Assembly: GCA_021648755.1 (NCBI GenBank)
Contig: JAKISG010000039.1
Coordinates: forward strand, 1 to 15,596
Direction of reading: 5' to 3'
DNA: 15,596 nt
DNA from: Flavobacteriaceae bacterium
GTDB taxonomy: Bacteria > Bacteroidota > Bacteroidia > Flavobacteriales > Flavobacteriaceae
Part shown: piece after piece, positions 7,849 through 14,464 of the stretch
How the letters are laid out: each line of letters starts with the position of its first letter
How positions within the stretch are numbered: position 1 is the stretch's first letter
Notes under the pieces: generated by a model
Database searches by the model: none
Told to the model about the DNA's origin: nothing
The model's input: the letters and a program-made list of their open reading frames with translations, nothing else
Program-made: the position numbers and the translations under genes

Positions 7849-8683
7849 ATAAATCTCTTTTTTGTAATAATTTATAGGAAAAAAAAGTAAATAAAAAGGT
7901 CCAAACTAGTACAATTGCTATTTCGTGCCAATGAATAGCATAATCATATTCAATAGTAGTTTTGAGTTGGTTAGCAGCAGCTTTAACTGCTTTTAATCTC
8001 CCAAAAGGCTGTTCAATTAGATTAGACATGCTATATAGCGGGAAAAACTGTATGATGTTTTCCGCTTTTTCTGGATCATTATTAAATTTCCATTTTAATA
8101 ACCCTAAAGAAATACTTTCCATTACAAACCAAACAAACATTGCTGCAATTGCAAAAGCGGCACGTTTTATTAAAATACCTAAAAATAAACCAAAAGAGAA
8201 AAACCCTAATAACTTTACGAAATAAGCAACCATATACTCTAAATCTAAAATAATAATAGAAAGTTCCTTAAAATCTGAATACATTAACCCTAGAATTAAT
8301 GATATTACAAAAATAAATAGTGTAGATATTAATGCAAATGTAAAAACCATATAGAATTTGGATAGTATAAATTCTTTTTTACTTAAACCATCTATTAAAT
8401 TCTGTTTTATAGTTCTATTGCTATATTCATTTGCAGTCATAGAAACAATAACGAGCACTAAAAATAACTTAAAAAATGCAGCCATAAAAGTGTTAAAATG
8501 CCATATATAAGGAAAATTAAAAATTCCTTGCTCTGCTAAATAAAACTTTATTTGACCAATATCAAATTTTATTGCTGCAATTAATGAAATTGAAGTTAAT
8601 AAGAGAAAGTAAATGATAATTAATAGTTTACTTCCTTTACTGTTTTTTAATTTTATAAATTCTATTTGAAGTAATCTAAACAT
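7847..8683 (-). CDS. ABC-2 type transporter permease
   Basis: The product is 278 residues with six predicted membrane segments at about 20-39, 65-83, 110-133, 152-172, 174-195 and 254-271. The cytoplasmic segment after TM2, NEYSNRTIKQNLIDGLSKKEF (85-105), is typical of BcrB/NatB/ABC-2 permeases. It follows its ATPase with a single base between the ATPase stop and this ATG, so the two are surely co-transcribed and make one exporter (two permeases plus two ATPases). Related pairs export peptides, antibiotics or ions; the sequence alone does not identify the substrate. No frameshift or truncation is seen. Confidence 0.9.
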   Translation of the reverse strand: MFRLLQIEFIKLKNSKGSKLLIIIYFLLLTSISLIAAIKFDIGQIKFYLAEQGIFNFPYIWHFNTFMAAFFKLFLVLVIVSMTANEYSNRTIKQNLIDGLSKKEFILSKFYMVFTFALISTLFIFVISLILGLMYSDFKELSIIILDLEYMVAYFVKLLGFFSFGLFLGILIKRAAFAIAAMFVWFVMESISLGLLKWKFNNDPEKAENIIQFFPLYSMSNLIEQPFGRLKAVKAAANQLKTTIEYDYAIHWHEIAIVLVWTFLFTFFSYKLLQKRDL

Positions 8684-8684
8684 C

Positions 8685-9587
8685 TTAATTTAAATGGTTG
8701 GTTAGTGTTAAAAACTGACTTTCTAAACTTGGCTTTCTTTTAACTATATGTGATAAAACGATATCGTTTTTAAAGCAAAACTTATTAATTTCTGTTGTTG
8801 AAATTTCGTTACTTAACGAAGCGACTATAATATCTCCTTTTTTTGTAAGGGTTTTTATGCCTTTAAAAGTTAAAAGTAATTCGATTAGTTTTTCTTGATT
8901 TTGTTCAGTTTTTATATCAATAAAACCAAAAGAAGCAGTCATTTCATCTGTTTTACCTTCGTATAATTTAATACCATCTCTAATTATTACAACGTGTGAG
9001 CACACTTTTTCGACCTCGTCTAGTAAGTGTGACGCTAATAAAATAGTAGTGCCGTTGTTTGCAATTTGGATAATAATTTCACGTATTTGATGAATTCCTT
9101 GTGGGTCTAAACCATTTGTTGGTTCATCTAAGATTAAAATTTCAGGATCATTTAATAATGCCGAAGCAATAGCCAAACGCTGTTTCATGCCTAAAGAAAA
9201 AGTTTTAAAATTACTATTTTTTCGGTTTAAAAGACCGACAATTTCTAATTTTTCATCAATCTTATGAGTACTAATCTCTTTAATTTTACAAACTAATCTT
9301 AAATTTTCATAAGCACTCATGTTTGGATAAAAATTGGGACTCTCTATAATTGCGCCAACTTTTTTTAATGCGTTATGTGTCGAAATAGTACCATTAAACC
9401 AACTAAATTCACCAGATGTTTTATTTACAACATTTAATATAATACCAAGTGTAGTTGATTTCCCAGAACCGTTTGGTCCTAAAATACCGTAAACATTTCC
9501 TTTTTGAATCTTAAACGAAAGATTATTTACAGCATGTACTTTACCGTATTTTTTATTTAAATTTTTAAGCGAAAGAATAGTTTTCAA
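8685..9587 (-). CDS. ABC transporter ATP-binding protein (BcrA-like), TTG start
   Basis: The product is 300 residues. Walker A is GPNGSGKST (37-45), the ABC signature SLGMKQ (131-136), Walker B LILDEP (151-156) followed by the NGLDP D-loop, and the switch histidine H187 (ASH). The C-terminal 90 residues form the accessory tail usual in BcrA-type ATPases. The start codon is TTG at 9587-9585. No in-frame ATG lies upstream before a TAA, and the next in-frame Met is well past Walker A, while the sequence from TTG (KTILSLKNLNKKYGK) aligns with normal N-termini. It powers the permease encoded one base downstream. The unusual start codon may lower translation. The family call is certain; the transported substrate is unknown. 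Confidence 0.95.
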   Translation of the reverse strand: MKTILSLKNLNKKYGKVHAVNNLSFKIQKGNVYGILGPNGSGKSTTLGIILNVVNKTSGEFSWFNGTISTHNALKKVGAIIESPNFYPNMSAYENLRLVCKIKEISTHKIDEKLEIVGLLNRKNSNFKTFSLGMKQRLAIASALLNDPEILILDEPTNGLDPQGIHQIREIIIQIANNGTTILLASHLLDEVEKVCSHVVIIRDGIKLYEGKTDEMTASFGFIDIKTEQNQEKLIELLLTFKGIKTLTKKGDIIVASLSNEISTTEINKFCFKNDIVLSHIVKRKPSLESQFLTLTNHLN

Positions 9588-9688
9588 AATAGTATTTGAT
9601 TTAATTTTTAATAAGACGAAATAAATTAAAAGTTGTTACAAGAGGGTTTTATTGTTACTAATATGATTCAACGTAACCAAAATAGGAA

Positions 9689-10174
9689 CTAGTATTCATC
9701 AAACTCTTCATCGCCATCAAAAATATCAAACGCATCATCATCTTCATTACTTTGAATTTCAAATTCTTTTTTAGGCGCTTCTTTAGGCAGTTCTCCTAAT
9801 GAAAAGAGTAATAATGGTATAGATTTATCTTTGGTTGTATTAAAATTCTCAATATATTCAATAAAAAAAGTCCATAGATTTAAAAAATCATAGACATAAA
9901 TCATTTTTTTAGTTGTGGCATTAAATATAAGTTCAATTTTATAATCACGCATTTGAGTTAAGCCACCAACTTGCTCGCTCATATTAAATAATGGTATTTC
10001 ATCTCCTTGATTCCAATCATTATCTGTATGGTAAAAAGAAGCCATTTCATTGCCCTTGAACCCAAAAGCATTTAAAATAGTTTCGTGTAAGTCTTCTAAA
10101 GTAAAGTCTTTAGCAATTGCAATTTCTCTAATTACATCTTCTTTAGTATCTAAAATCAATCTAAATTTATACAT
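9689..10174 (-). CDS. Plasmid pRiA4b ORF-3-like (IS1096 passenger TnpR-like) family protein
   Basis: The product is 161 residues from ATG 10174. The frame stays open to an ATG at 10258, but that extension would cross this gene's own -7 box and the divergent promoter, and would add a non-conserved hydrophobic stretch. The core YKFRLILDTKEDVIREIAIA, FTLEDLHETILNAFGF, SFYHTDNDW and the later YVYDFLNLWTFFIEYI match the pRiA4b ORF-3 fold. The C-terminus is very acidic (EDDDAFDIFDGDEEFDEY). The domain was first named from mobile elements, but chromosomal copies are widespread and their function is unknown. Nothing here indicates that this copy is mobile. It lies head to head with the thioesterase gene. 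Confidence 0.8.
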   Translation of the reverse strand: MYKFRLILDTKEDVIREIAIAKDFTLEDLHETILNAFGFKGNEMASFYHTDNDWNQGDEIPLFNMSEQVGGLTQMRDYKIELIFNATTKKMIYVYDFLNLWTFFIEYIENFNTTKDKSIPLLLFSLGELPKEAPKKEFEIQSNEDDDAFDIFDGDEEFDEY

Positions 10175-10201
10175 AAATCTGTTTTTGTGCAAAAAAAAAA
10201 A

Positions 10202-10209
10202 CAAAATTA
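10202..10209 (-). promoter_or_regulatory. Candidate -7 box (TAATTTTG) for the pRiA4b ORF-3-like gene
   Basis: TAATTTTG on the minus strand matches TAnnTTTG and ends 27 bases before ATG 10174. A T11 run (A11 at 10191-10201 on the plus strand) follows immediately in the leader. Its position supports the shorter start for this gene. Confidence 0.45.
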
Positions 10210-10242
10210 AGATTAAATATTTTAAAATTGACTGAAATACAG

Positions 10243-10250
10243 TACTTTTG
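10243..10250 (+). promoter_or_regulatory. Candidate -7 box (TACTTTTG) for the menI-menF-hydrolase run
   Basis: An exact TAnnTTTG match ends 19 bases before ATG 10270 and is the only such word in the gap on this strand. A proper -33 element is not visible at 17-20 bases upstream. Confidence 0.45.
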
Positions 10251-10269
10251 CCAATCATAATATTATAAT

Positions 10270-10719
10270 ATGTCAGATATTCAAGAAAACATACCAGATA
10301 TGCCAGAAAAACGAATTCTTCATTTATTAAATATGTCTTCTAAGGGCACACTTATGGAGACGCTTGGCATTGTTTATACTGAAGTAGGTATAGACTATTT
10401 AATAGCAACTATGCCTGTTAATGAAAAAGTTTTACAACCAAATGGTTTATTACATGGTGGAGCATCTGTTGCTTTAGCAGAAACTCTTGGAGGTGCAGCA
10501 TCACATTTATTTATTGAAAATGGTGAATCAGAAATTAGAGGTGTAGAGATTACTGCCAATCATATAAAAAGTAAGAGGGAAGGTATTGTAAAAGCAACTG
10601 CTAAAATGATAAACCAAGGTAAAACTTTACATCTTTGGGAGATTAGAATTGAAGATGAAGAAGGTAAATTAATTTCTTTATGTAAATTAACCAATATTGT
10701 TATCCCTTACCAAAAGTAA
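10270..10719 (+). CDS. Hotdog-fold thioesterase, probable 1,4-dihydroxy-2-naphthoyl-CoA hydrolase (MenI/PaaI family)
   Basis: The product is 149 residues, typical of PaaI/YbdB/YdiI-type hotdog thioesterases. The active-site block is LHGGASVALAETLGG, with H62-G63-G64 and the catalytic acid E71. The later segment GVEITANHIKSKREGIVKATA is the usual central strand region. It should hydrolyse an acyl- or aroyl-CoA thioester in the cytoplasm. The immediately downstream gene encodes an isochorismate synthase of menaquinone synthesis, so removal of CoA from 1,4-dihydroxy-2-naphthoyl-CoA is the most likely job. This assignment comes from neighbourhood, not from a substrate-specific residue. The next gene starts 31 bases after its stop with no terminator of note. 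Confidence 0.88.
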   Translation: MSDIQENIPDMPEKRILHLLNMSSKGTLMETLGIVYTEVGIDYLIATMPVNEKVLQPNGLLHGGASVALAETLGGAASHLFIENGESEIRGVEITANHIKSKREGIVKATAKMINQGKTLHLWEIRIEDEEGKLISLCKLTNIVIPYQK

Positions 10720-10750
10720 TTATTTTAAAAATTAAATTTTTAATCTAATA

Positions 10751-11866
10751 ATGAATATGGGTTTAAAAGAACAAATCAATTTTGCTTTAAAACAAAATAC
10801 TCCTTTTACTTCTTATCGAAAGCCTGATTTTAATACTGTAAATTTAATTCTTCAAAAAAATAATGAAATCCATTATTTAAATAATTATACCCAAAGCGGA
10901 TTTGTTTTTTCTCCTTTTGACACTACTAATGAGCCTATTTTTTTTCCTTTAAATCAAACTAATCAACACTCTTTTTTAATTAAAAATATTGATTTTAATA
11001 AGTCTAAAAATTCAAATAAAACAGAATTTAACCTACCCAATACGGCTAAAGAAAAACATTTAAAATTAGTCCGTAAAGCAATTTCTTTTATTCAGAATAC
11101 CAAAACTTCTAAAATCGTTTTATCGAGAAAAGAAACGATAACAAAGTCCGATTTTAATTGTACCGATACTTTTTTAAAATTGCTAAAAAAATATCCAACG
11201 GCATTTGTATATATTTGGTTTCATCCAAAAGTTGGTCTTTGGTTAGGAGCAACACCAGAAGTTTTAGTAGAAGTTAAAAATAATAATTTTAAAACTATGG
11301 CACTTGCAGGTACGCAAGAATATAGAAATGTAATAGATGTTGTTTGGCAAAATAAAGAAATCGAAGAGCAAAAAATGGTAACTGATTTTATTATTACAAA
11401 TTTAAATAAATTAACTATTAATTGCCAAGTTAGTAAAACGTATACTGTAAGAGCAGGTAACGTTTTGCATTTACGTTCTGATATTTCTGGAAAAATAACT
11501 CATGAAGACCAACTAGAATTAATTGTAAAATCATTACACCCAACACCAGCAGTTTGTGGTTTGCCAAAAAAGAGAGCAAAGCAATTTATTTTAGAAAACG
11601 AAAATTATAACCGTGAGTATTATACAGGGTTTTTAGGTGAATTAAATTTTGAGAGCATCAGAAAAAATAACCGTAGGAATATGGAAAATCAAGTATATAA
11701 CTCCAATAAAAAAACAAGTAATTTTTTTGTAAACTTACGCTGTATGCAAGTAAATAATAATGAGATTAATTTGTATCTTGGTGGCGGAATTACTAAAGAT
11801 AGTAATGTAGAAAATGAATTTATAGAAACTGTAATAAAATCAAAAATAATAAAAACATGCCTTTAG
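10751..11866 (+). CDS. menF: Isochorismate synthase / chorismate-binding enzyme (MenF-like)
   Basis: The product is 371 residues. This is shorter than the E. coli enzyme but usual for Flavobacteriaceae. The chorismate-binding domain fills about 100-365. Visible motifs are KIVLSRKE with the probable general-base lysine K121, WLGATPEVLVE (164-174), MALAGTQEY (183-191), the SLHPTPAVCGLPK block (261-273), and the closing YLGGGITKDSNVENEF (342-357). The N-terminal 100 residues are divergent, as normal. It converts chorismate to isochorismate, the first step of menaquinone synthesis from chorismate; a siderophore or salicylate role is less likely given the thioesterase neighbour. The start could also be the ATG two codons on. 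Its last 10 bases overlap the hydrolase gene, implying translational coupling. Confidence 0.88.
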   Translation: MNMGLKEQINFALKQNTPFTSYRKPDFNTVNLILQKNNEIHYLNNYTQSGFVFSPFDTTNEPIFFPLNQTNQHSFLIKNIDFNKSKNSNKTEFNLPNTAKEKHLKLVRKAISFIQNTKTSKIVLSRKETITKSDFNCTDTFLKLLKKYPTAFVYIWFHPKVGLWLGATPEVLVEVKNNNFKTMALAGTQEYRNVIDVVWQNKEIEEQKMVTDFIITNLNKLTINCQVSKTYTVRAGNVLHLRSDISGKITHEDQLELIVKSLHPTPAVCGLPKKRAKQFILENENYNREYYTGFLGELNFESIRKNNRRNMENQVYNSNKKTSNFFVNLRCMQVNNNEINLYLGGGITKDSNVENEFIETVIKSKIIKTCL

Positions 11867-12501
11867 AATATATTGTAAAACAGCCAAAGACTACCGCGAA
11901 GAATCCACCATTACTAATTTTATTACATGGTTATGGTAGTAATGAACAAGATTTATTTTCTTTTGCTTCAGAGTTACCAGATGACTTATTAATTATAAGT
12001 GCACAAGCACCATTATCATTAGGCTCTGGAAGTTACGCTTGGTACACAATTAATTTTGAAGGTGCCGCAAGTAATCGTAGTAATTTAGTTGAGGCAGAAG
12101 AATCACTATTAGAAATAGAAACCTTTATTGATGTAATAATTAAAAAATACAATGCAAATACCAATAAATTATTTTTGTTAGGCTTTAGCCAAGGCTGTAT
12201 TTTAAGTATGGCTTATGCTTTTAGAAATCCAAATAAAATAAAAAATATCATTGCCTTAAGTGGTTATATAAATACCGATTTATTACCTCATGATTATCGT
12301 ATAAATAATTACAAAAATTTAGATTTTTTTATATCTCACGGTTCAGTAGATCAAGTATTACCTGTAGAATGGGCTAGGAAATCACCAATATTATTAGATG
12401 AATTAAACATTAAAAATCAATACCAAGAATATCCCGTAGGTCATGGTGTTGCGCCACAAAATTTTACTGATTTCAAAAATTGGATTATTAAAAGACTTTA
12501 A
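11857..12501 (+). CDS. Alpha/beta-hydrolase of the phospholipase/carboxylesterase family
   Basis: The product is 214 residues, the normal size for the Abhydrolase_2 (carboxylesterase) family. The catalytic triad is visible: S111 in the nucleophile elbow GFSQG (109-113), D165 in SHGSVDQVLPV, and H196 in PVGHGVAP. The oxyanion region is LLHGYGSNEQDL (22-33). There is no signal peptide, so it is cytoplasmic. The ATG lies inside the last codons of the menF-like gene (10-base overlap), so it is the third gene of that operon. Family members cleave short-chain acyl esters or thioesters. Whether this one serves menaquinone synthesis (MenH is also an alpha/beta-hydrolase, but of another subfamily) or is an unrelated esterase cannot be decided from sequence. 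Confidence 0.9.
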   Translation: MPLEYIVKQPKTTAKNPPLLILLHGYGSNEQDLFSFASELPDDLLIISAQAPLSLGSGSYAWYTINFEGAASNRSNLVEAEESLLEIETFIDVIIKKYNANTNKLFLLGFSQGCILSMAYAFRNPNKIKNIIALSGYINTDLLPHDYRINNYKNLDFFISHGSVDQVLPVEWARKSPILLDELNIKNQYQEYPVGHGVAPQNFTDFKNWIIKRL

Positions 12502-12521
12502 AAATTTGAACTATCTTTTAA

Positions 12522-12742
12522 TTTAGTCCCCAATAAGTTCGGAGTGATATTTTAAATTTCAAAACAATACATTTGAGATATGAAATACAAGAAATGGAGT
12601 TTAGAACAAAAGTTGGAAATATTAGCCTCATCCGAAGAAATTGGAATTGTTAACACCTGCCGTAAATATGGGGGGTAGCACAGGAACTTTTTATAGTTGG
12701 AAGAAGAAACATGAGAGCTATACGGAAATTCTAAAGAAAGAA
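12522..12742 (+). mobile_element. Truncated left end of an IS3-family (IS150-like) insertion sequence
   Basis: The stretch 12522-12549 (containing AGTCCCCAATAAGTTCGG) resembles the inverted-repeat end of IS150-group elements and stands 31 bases ahead of an orfA start codon, the normal layout. Only about 55 codons of orfA follow, and no orfB, DDE region or matching right end is visible before the sequence changes into a GLPGLI-type fragment near 12743. I infer an old insertion later truncated by deletion. The exact ends are uncertain because I could not find a partner inverted repeat or target duplication. Confidence 0.6.
12580..12742 (+). pseudogene. Remnant of IS3-family transposase orfA, frameshifted and truncated
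   Basis: ATG 12580 begins MKYKKWSLEQKLEILAS, then IGIVNTCRKYG, the N-terminal helix-turn-helix of IS3-family OrfA. The frame hits TAG at 12676-12678 directly after a run of six Gs (12670-12675). Removing one G restores K-Y-G-G-S-T-G-T-F-Y-S-W-K-K-K, the second half of the HTH. So one base has been added in the G run. The reading continues only to about 12742 and then loses similarity. It cannot make a working transposase. Confidence 0.72.
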
Positions 12743-13147
12743 GTATTTGCTAGAGTTGAAAATAGTAATGCAGACAAAAAATGTTATTGAAAAAGGGTTA
12801 CAATTGTTTGAGAAATTAAATAATGTTGCTAATAATTTAGAATTCAGATTAAATTATACCCAAATCCAATTTCAAATATTTTTATAATTTCTTCAACTAT
12901 ATCTAATTATATAATATTGAACTTTATACAGTTTTAGGAAAGAGAATAATTAAAAAACAAAGCAATATACATTAAATGTATAATTAAATTTAACTAAGGG
13001 GTGTTTATTTTGTTAAAAAAAATTCTGATTCTAATACTTTTACTGCTAAAATTGTAAAAATTTAGTTTTAAATCAGATAAATTAGACGATTTCTATAGAA
13101 ATAAATTTGGCTATAAAATATTAATGGAGTTAAAAAGTATAGAGTAA
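12743..13147 (+). pseudogene. Degenerate third GLPGLI-family gene, in pieces across several frames
   Basis: No long frame exists, but short stretches match the two GLPGLI genes downstream, in the right order. First, from 12743, VFARVENSNADKK, then after a shift in the A-run 12776-12781, NVIEKGLQLFEKLNNVANNLEF (12780-12845). This corresponds to GGIKLFDKLNEISKNIFF in the intact paralogue. Second, 12994-13062 reads LRGVYFVKKNSDSNTF then TAKIVKI, which lines up without gaps on LPGLILELTTNTNNNV and KAKIVYS of the first downstream paralogue. Third, 13068-13147 carries a C-terminal-like segment (KSDKLDDFYRNKFGYKIL) ending in TAA. The middle third is largely missing and the 5' end has been replaced by the IS remnant. 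An intact gene would be about 700 bases; about 400 remain. Confidence 0.7.
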
Positions 13148-13170
13148 ATTTTATAAATCGAGTTTAAAAC

Positions 13171-13192
13171 ATACCTACATGTAGGTGTTTTT
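13171..13192 (+). terminator. Hairpin plus T-run after the GLPGLI pseudogene
   Basis: The 14-base palindrome ACCTACATGTAGGT (13173-13186) folds with a CATG loop. Two further outer pairs (A-T, T-G) extend it and five Ts follow at 13188-13192. It lies 23 bases after the last pseudogene stop, so it is probably the surviving terminator of the lost gene. Confidence 0.5.
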
Positions 13193-13233
13193 ACCCTAAA
13201 AAAGCATTTTTTACAAAAATATTTTGTCAATAA

Positions 13234-13246
13234 TTTTTTTTTTTTT
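13234..13246 (+). repeat. T13 homopolymer upstream of the secreted-peptide promoter
   Basis: Thirteen consecutive Ts lie 36 bases before the TACTTTTG box. They are preceded by two all-A/T small hairpins (13197-13213 and 13213-13227). A run of this length is prone to slippage; an effect on promoter activity is possible but not shown. Confidence 0.7.
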
Positions 13247-13282
13247 ATAATTTTGAAATGAAATAACAAAAAATTTGCGCAA

Positions 13283-13290
13283 TACTTTTG
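13283..13290 (+). promoter_or_regulatory. Candidate -7 box (TACTTTTG) for the secreted-peptide gene
   Basis: An exact TAnnTTTG match ends 60 bases before ATG 13351, giving a leader of roughly 55 bases. It is the only such word between the pseudogene terminator and the peptide gene, and none occurs again before either GLPGLI gene start at 13641 or 14465. Confidence 0.5.
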
Positions 13291-13350
13291 TTTTTCACGA
13301 GTTCGCATTTTGGTGAAACAATGTATTTTATTAATTTAAATTTTATTATT

Positions 13351-13581
13351 ATGAGAAAAATATTTAGTTTAATGGCACTTGTATTTGTGCTTAGTAGTTT
13401 TAGTATAGATTCTTTTGTTAATGTTTCAGAAGTAAAACCATTATCAGAACCTATTGATATGATGATGATTTTGGATGGTATTGGACTGTTGTCATCTTGT
13501 ACAGATCAAGCTGATGATTTTTGTGGTAGTCAAAACTACGAGTGTTGGTTTGGGTATATGTCAAAGTGTGACCAACGATAA
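13351..13581 (+). CDS. Small secreted four-cysteine peptide of unknown function
   Basis: The product is 76 residues from ATG 13351; the frame extends further up to 13288, but those residues would precede a complete signal peptide. Residues 1 to about 20 (RKIFSLMALVFVLSSFS) form a clear Sec signal. The exported part has four cysteines, C50, C58, C65 and C73, spaced x7, x6 and x7, which would suit two disulfide bonds. The middle (PIDMMMILDGIGLLSS) is hydrophobic and the tail acidic to neutral. I do not recognise a named family, although small secreted proteins with this type of signal peptide are common in Flavobacteriaceae. A strong terminator follows directly, then GLPGLI genes. The isolated promoter and terminator suggest high expression relative to the genes behind it. 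Function unknown. Confidence 0.72.
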   Translation: MRKIFSLMALVFVLSSFSIDSFVNVSEVKPLSEPIDMMMILDGIGLLSSCTDQADDFCGSQNYECWFGYMSKCDQR

Positions 13582-13594
13582 AATAAATTAACAT

Positions 13595-13628
13595 AAAATG
13601 GTAAAATTTTATTTATTTTACCATTTTT
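13595..13628 (+). terminator. Strong intrinsic terminator/attenuator between the peptide gene and the GLPGLI gene
   Basis: A perfect 13-bp stem, AAAATGGTAAAAT (13595-13607) with ATTTTACCATTTT (13615-13627), closes a 7-base loop. The 3' arm ends in five Ts (13624-13628). It starts 14 bases after the peptide stop and ends 13 bases before the next ATG. No promoter word fits between it and that ATG, so downstream genes probably depend on readthrough. Confidence 0.85.
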
Positions 13629-13640
13629 AAATTCCGTTTT

Positions 13641-14372
13641 ATGAAAATTATTATATATATATTAATATGTTTTTTTTGTATTAATATATTCTCACAAATA
13701 GAAGGAGGTCATGCAACATATAAAATTAAATTTGAAACTAGCCACATAATAAATAACAGTGAAATTATTAATAATGGTTTAAAAATATTCAAAAGTTTTA
13801 ATGAACCTGCAAAAAATATGGAGTTTGATTTATTTTTTAATAAAAAAGAATCCATTTTTAATATAAAAAATAAAGTTAATGTTAGTCATGATGTTCCAGC
13901 ATATAATTTTGCAATGGTTATGAGCAGAGGAAAAGGAAAATTTTATTGTTCATCAAAAGAAAGGTTGCGTCAAAAAGAGGGTTTTGGAGATATATTTATC
14001 GTTAAATACGATTATATTAAAAAATCTGACTGGATACTAAAAAATGAAACTAAAATAATTAAAGGTTATCTGTGCTATAAAGCTATAATAAATAATACAG
14101 AATTTAACAATTTAGTTGCTTGGTATTGACCAAAATTACCTTTTAGGTTCGGACCTATAGGAATAGGTAATTTACCTGGGTTAATTTTAGAATTAACTAC
14201 TAATACTAATAATAATGTTAAAGCAAAAATTGTTTATTCACTTTCAGAACTTATATTAAGTTCAAAAAATAATAATTATAAAATAGGAAAATTTAAAAAA
14301 GGAAAGGAAATAACAAAAAGTGAATTTGATAAATTAGGTAGAGAATTAATGATTAAAATGAGAGGTTATTAG
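13641..14372 (+). pseudogene. GLPGLI-family secreted protein gene interrupted by one in-frame TGA
   Basis: The frame encodes 243 residues if the TGA at codon 163 (14127-14129) is ignored; as written, translation stops after 162. Before the stop: a signal peptide (KIIIYILICFFCINIFSQ, cleavage about residue 18), GGHATYKIKFE, and KIIKGYLCYKA. After it, in the same frame: PKLPFRFGPIGIG, the family motif NLPGLI at residues 177-182, and a normal C-terminus ending at TAG 14370-14372. The intact paralogue has Ser (AGC) at this place (AWYSPEIP), so TGA is most simply a Ser TCA to TGA change. Everything downstream is undamaged, so the lesion is recent, a sequencing error, or tolerated. The family is periplasmic or envelope-associated, specific to Bacteroidota, and has no defined biochemical function. 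Probably transcribed by readthrough from the peptide promoter. Confidence 0.88.
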
Positions 14373-14464
14373 TAATTTTAGCATTCAAATCAATATTGAA
14401 ATTATAAACTATCTTGATGCTCTAAGTCTAAGTATAGAGGTTTCTTTAGATTAAATAAATAAAT

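Noticed and set aside
7962..8225. Plus-strand open frame of 87 codons.
   Set aside because: It is entirely antisense to the ABC permease gene and has no domain or promoter.
10050..10235. Plus-strand open frame of 61 codons.
   Set aside because: It is antisense to the start of the pRiA4b ORF-3-like gene, with a low-complexity Lys/Ile tail from the A-rich promoter gap.
10725..10743. A/T-only palindrome TTAAAAATTAAATTTTTAA between the thioesterase and menF-like genes as a terminator.
   Set aside because: It has no G-C pairs and little loop, and in DNA this AT-rich such palindromes arise by chance; the genes look like one operon.
13111..13308. Minus-strand open frame of 65 codons.
   Set aside because: It spans the terminator hairpin, the T13 run and the peptide promoter; its composition (runs of Lys, Phe, Cys) reflects the A/T-rich noncoding DNA.
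13288..13350. Longer N-terminus for the secreted peptide starting at 13288.
   Set aside because: It would overlap the -7 box and place extra residues ahead of a complete signal peptide; ATG 13351 fits better.
14127..14129. TGA read as a sense codon (selenocysteine or an alternative genetic code).
   Set aside because: Other genes here use the standard code, no selenocysteine insertion hairpin is evident, and the paralogue has Ser at the site, so a simple nonsense change is more likely.
14380..14421. Bulged hairpin (AGCATTCAA with TTGATGCT) between the two GLPGLI genes as a terminator or riboswitch.
   Set aside because: The stem is 8 bp with a bulge and a 25-base loop and lacks a T-run; support is too weak to annotate.
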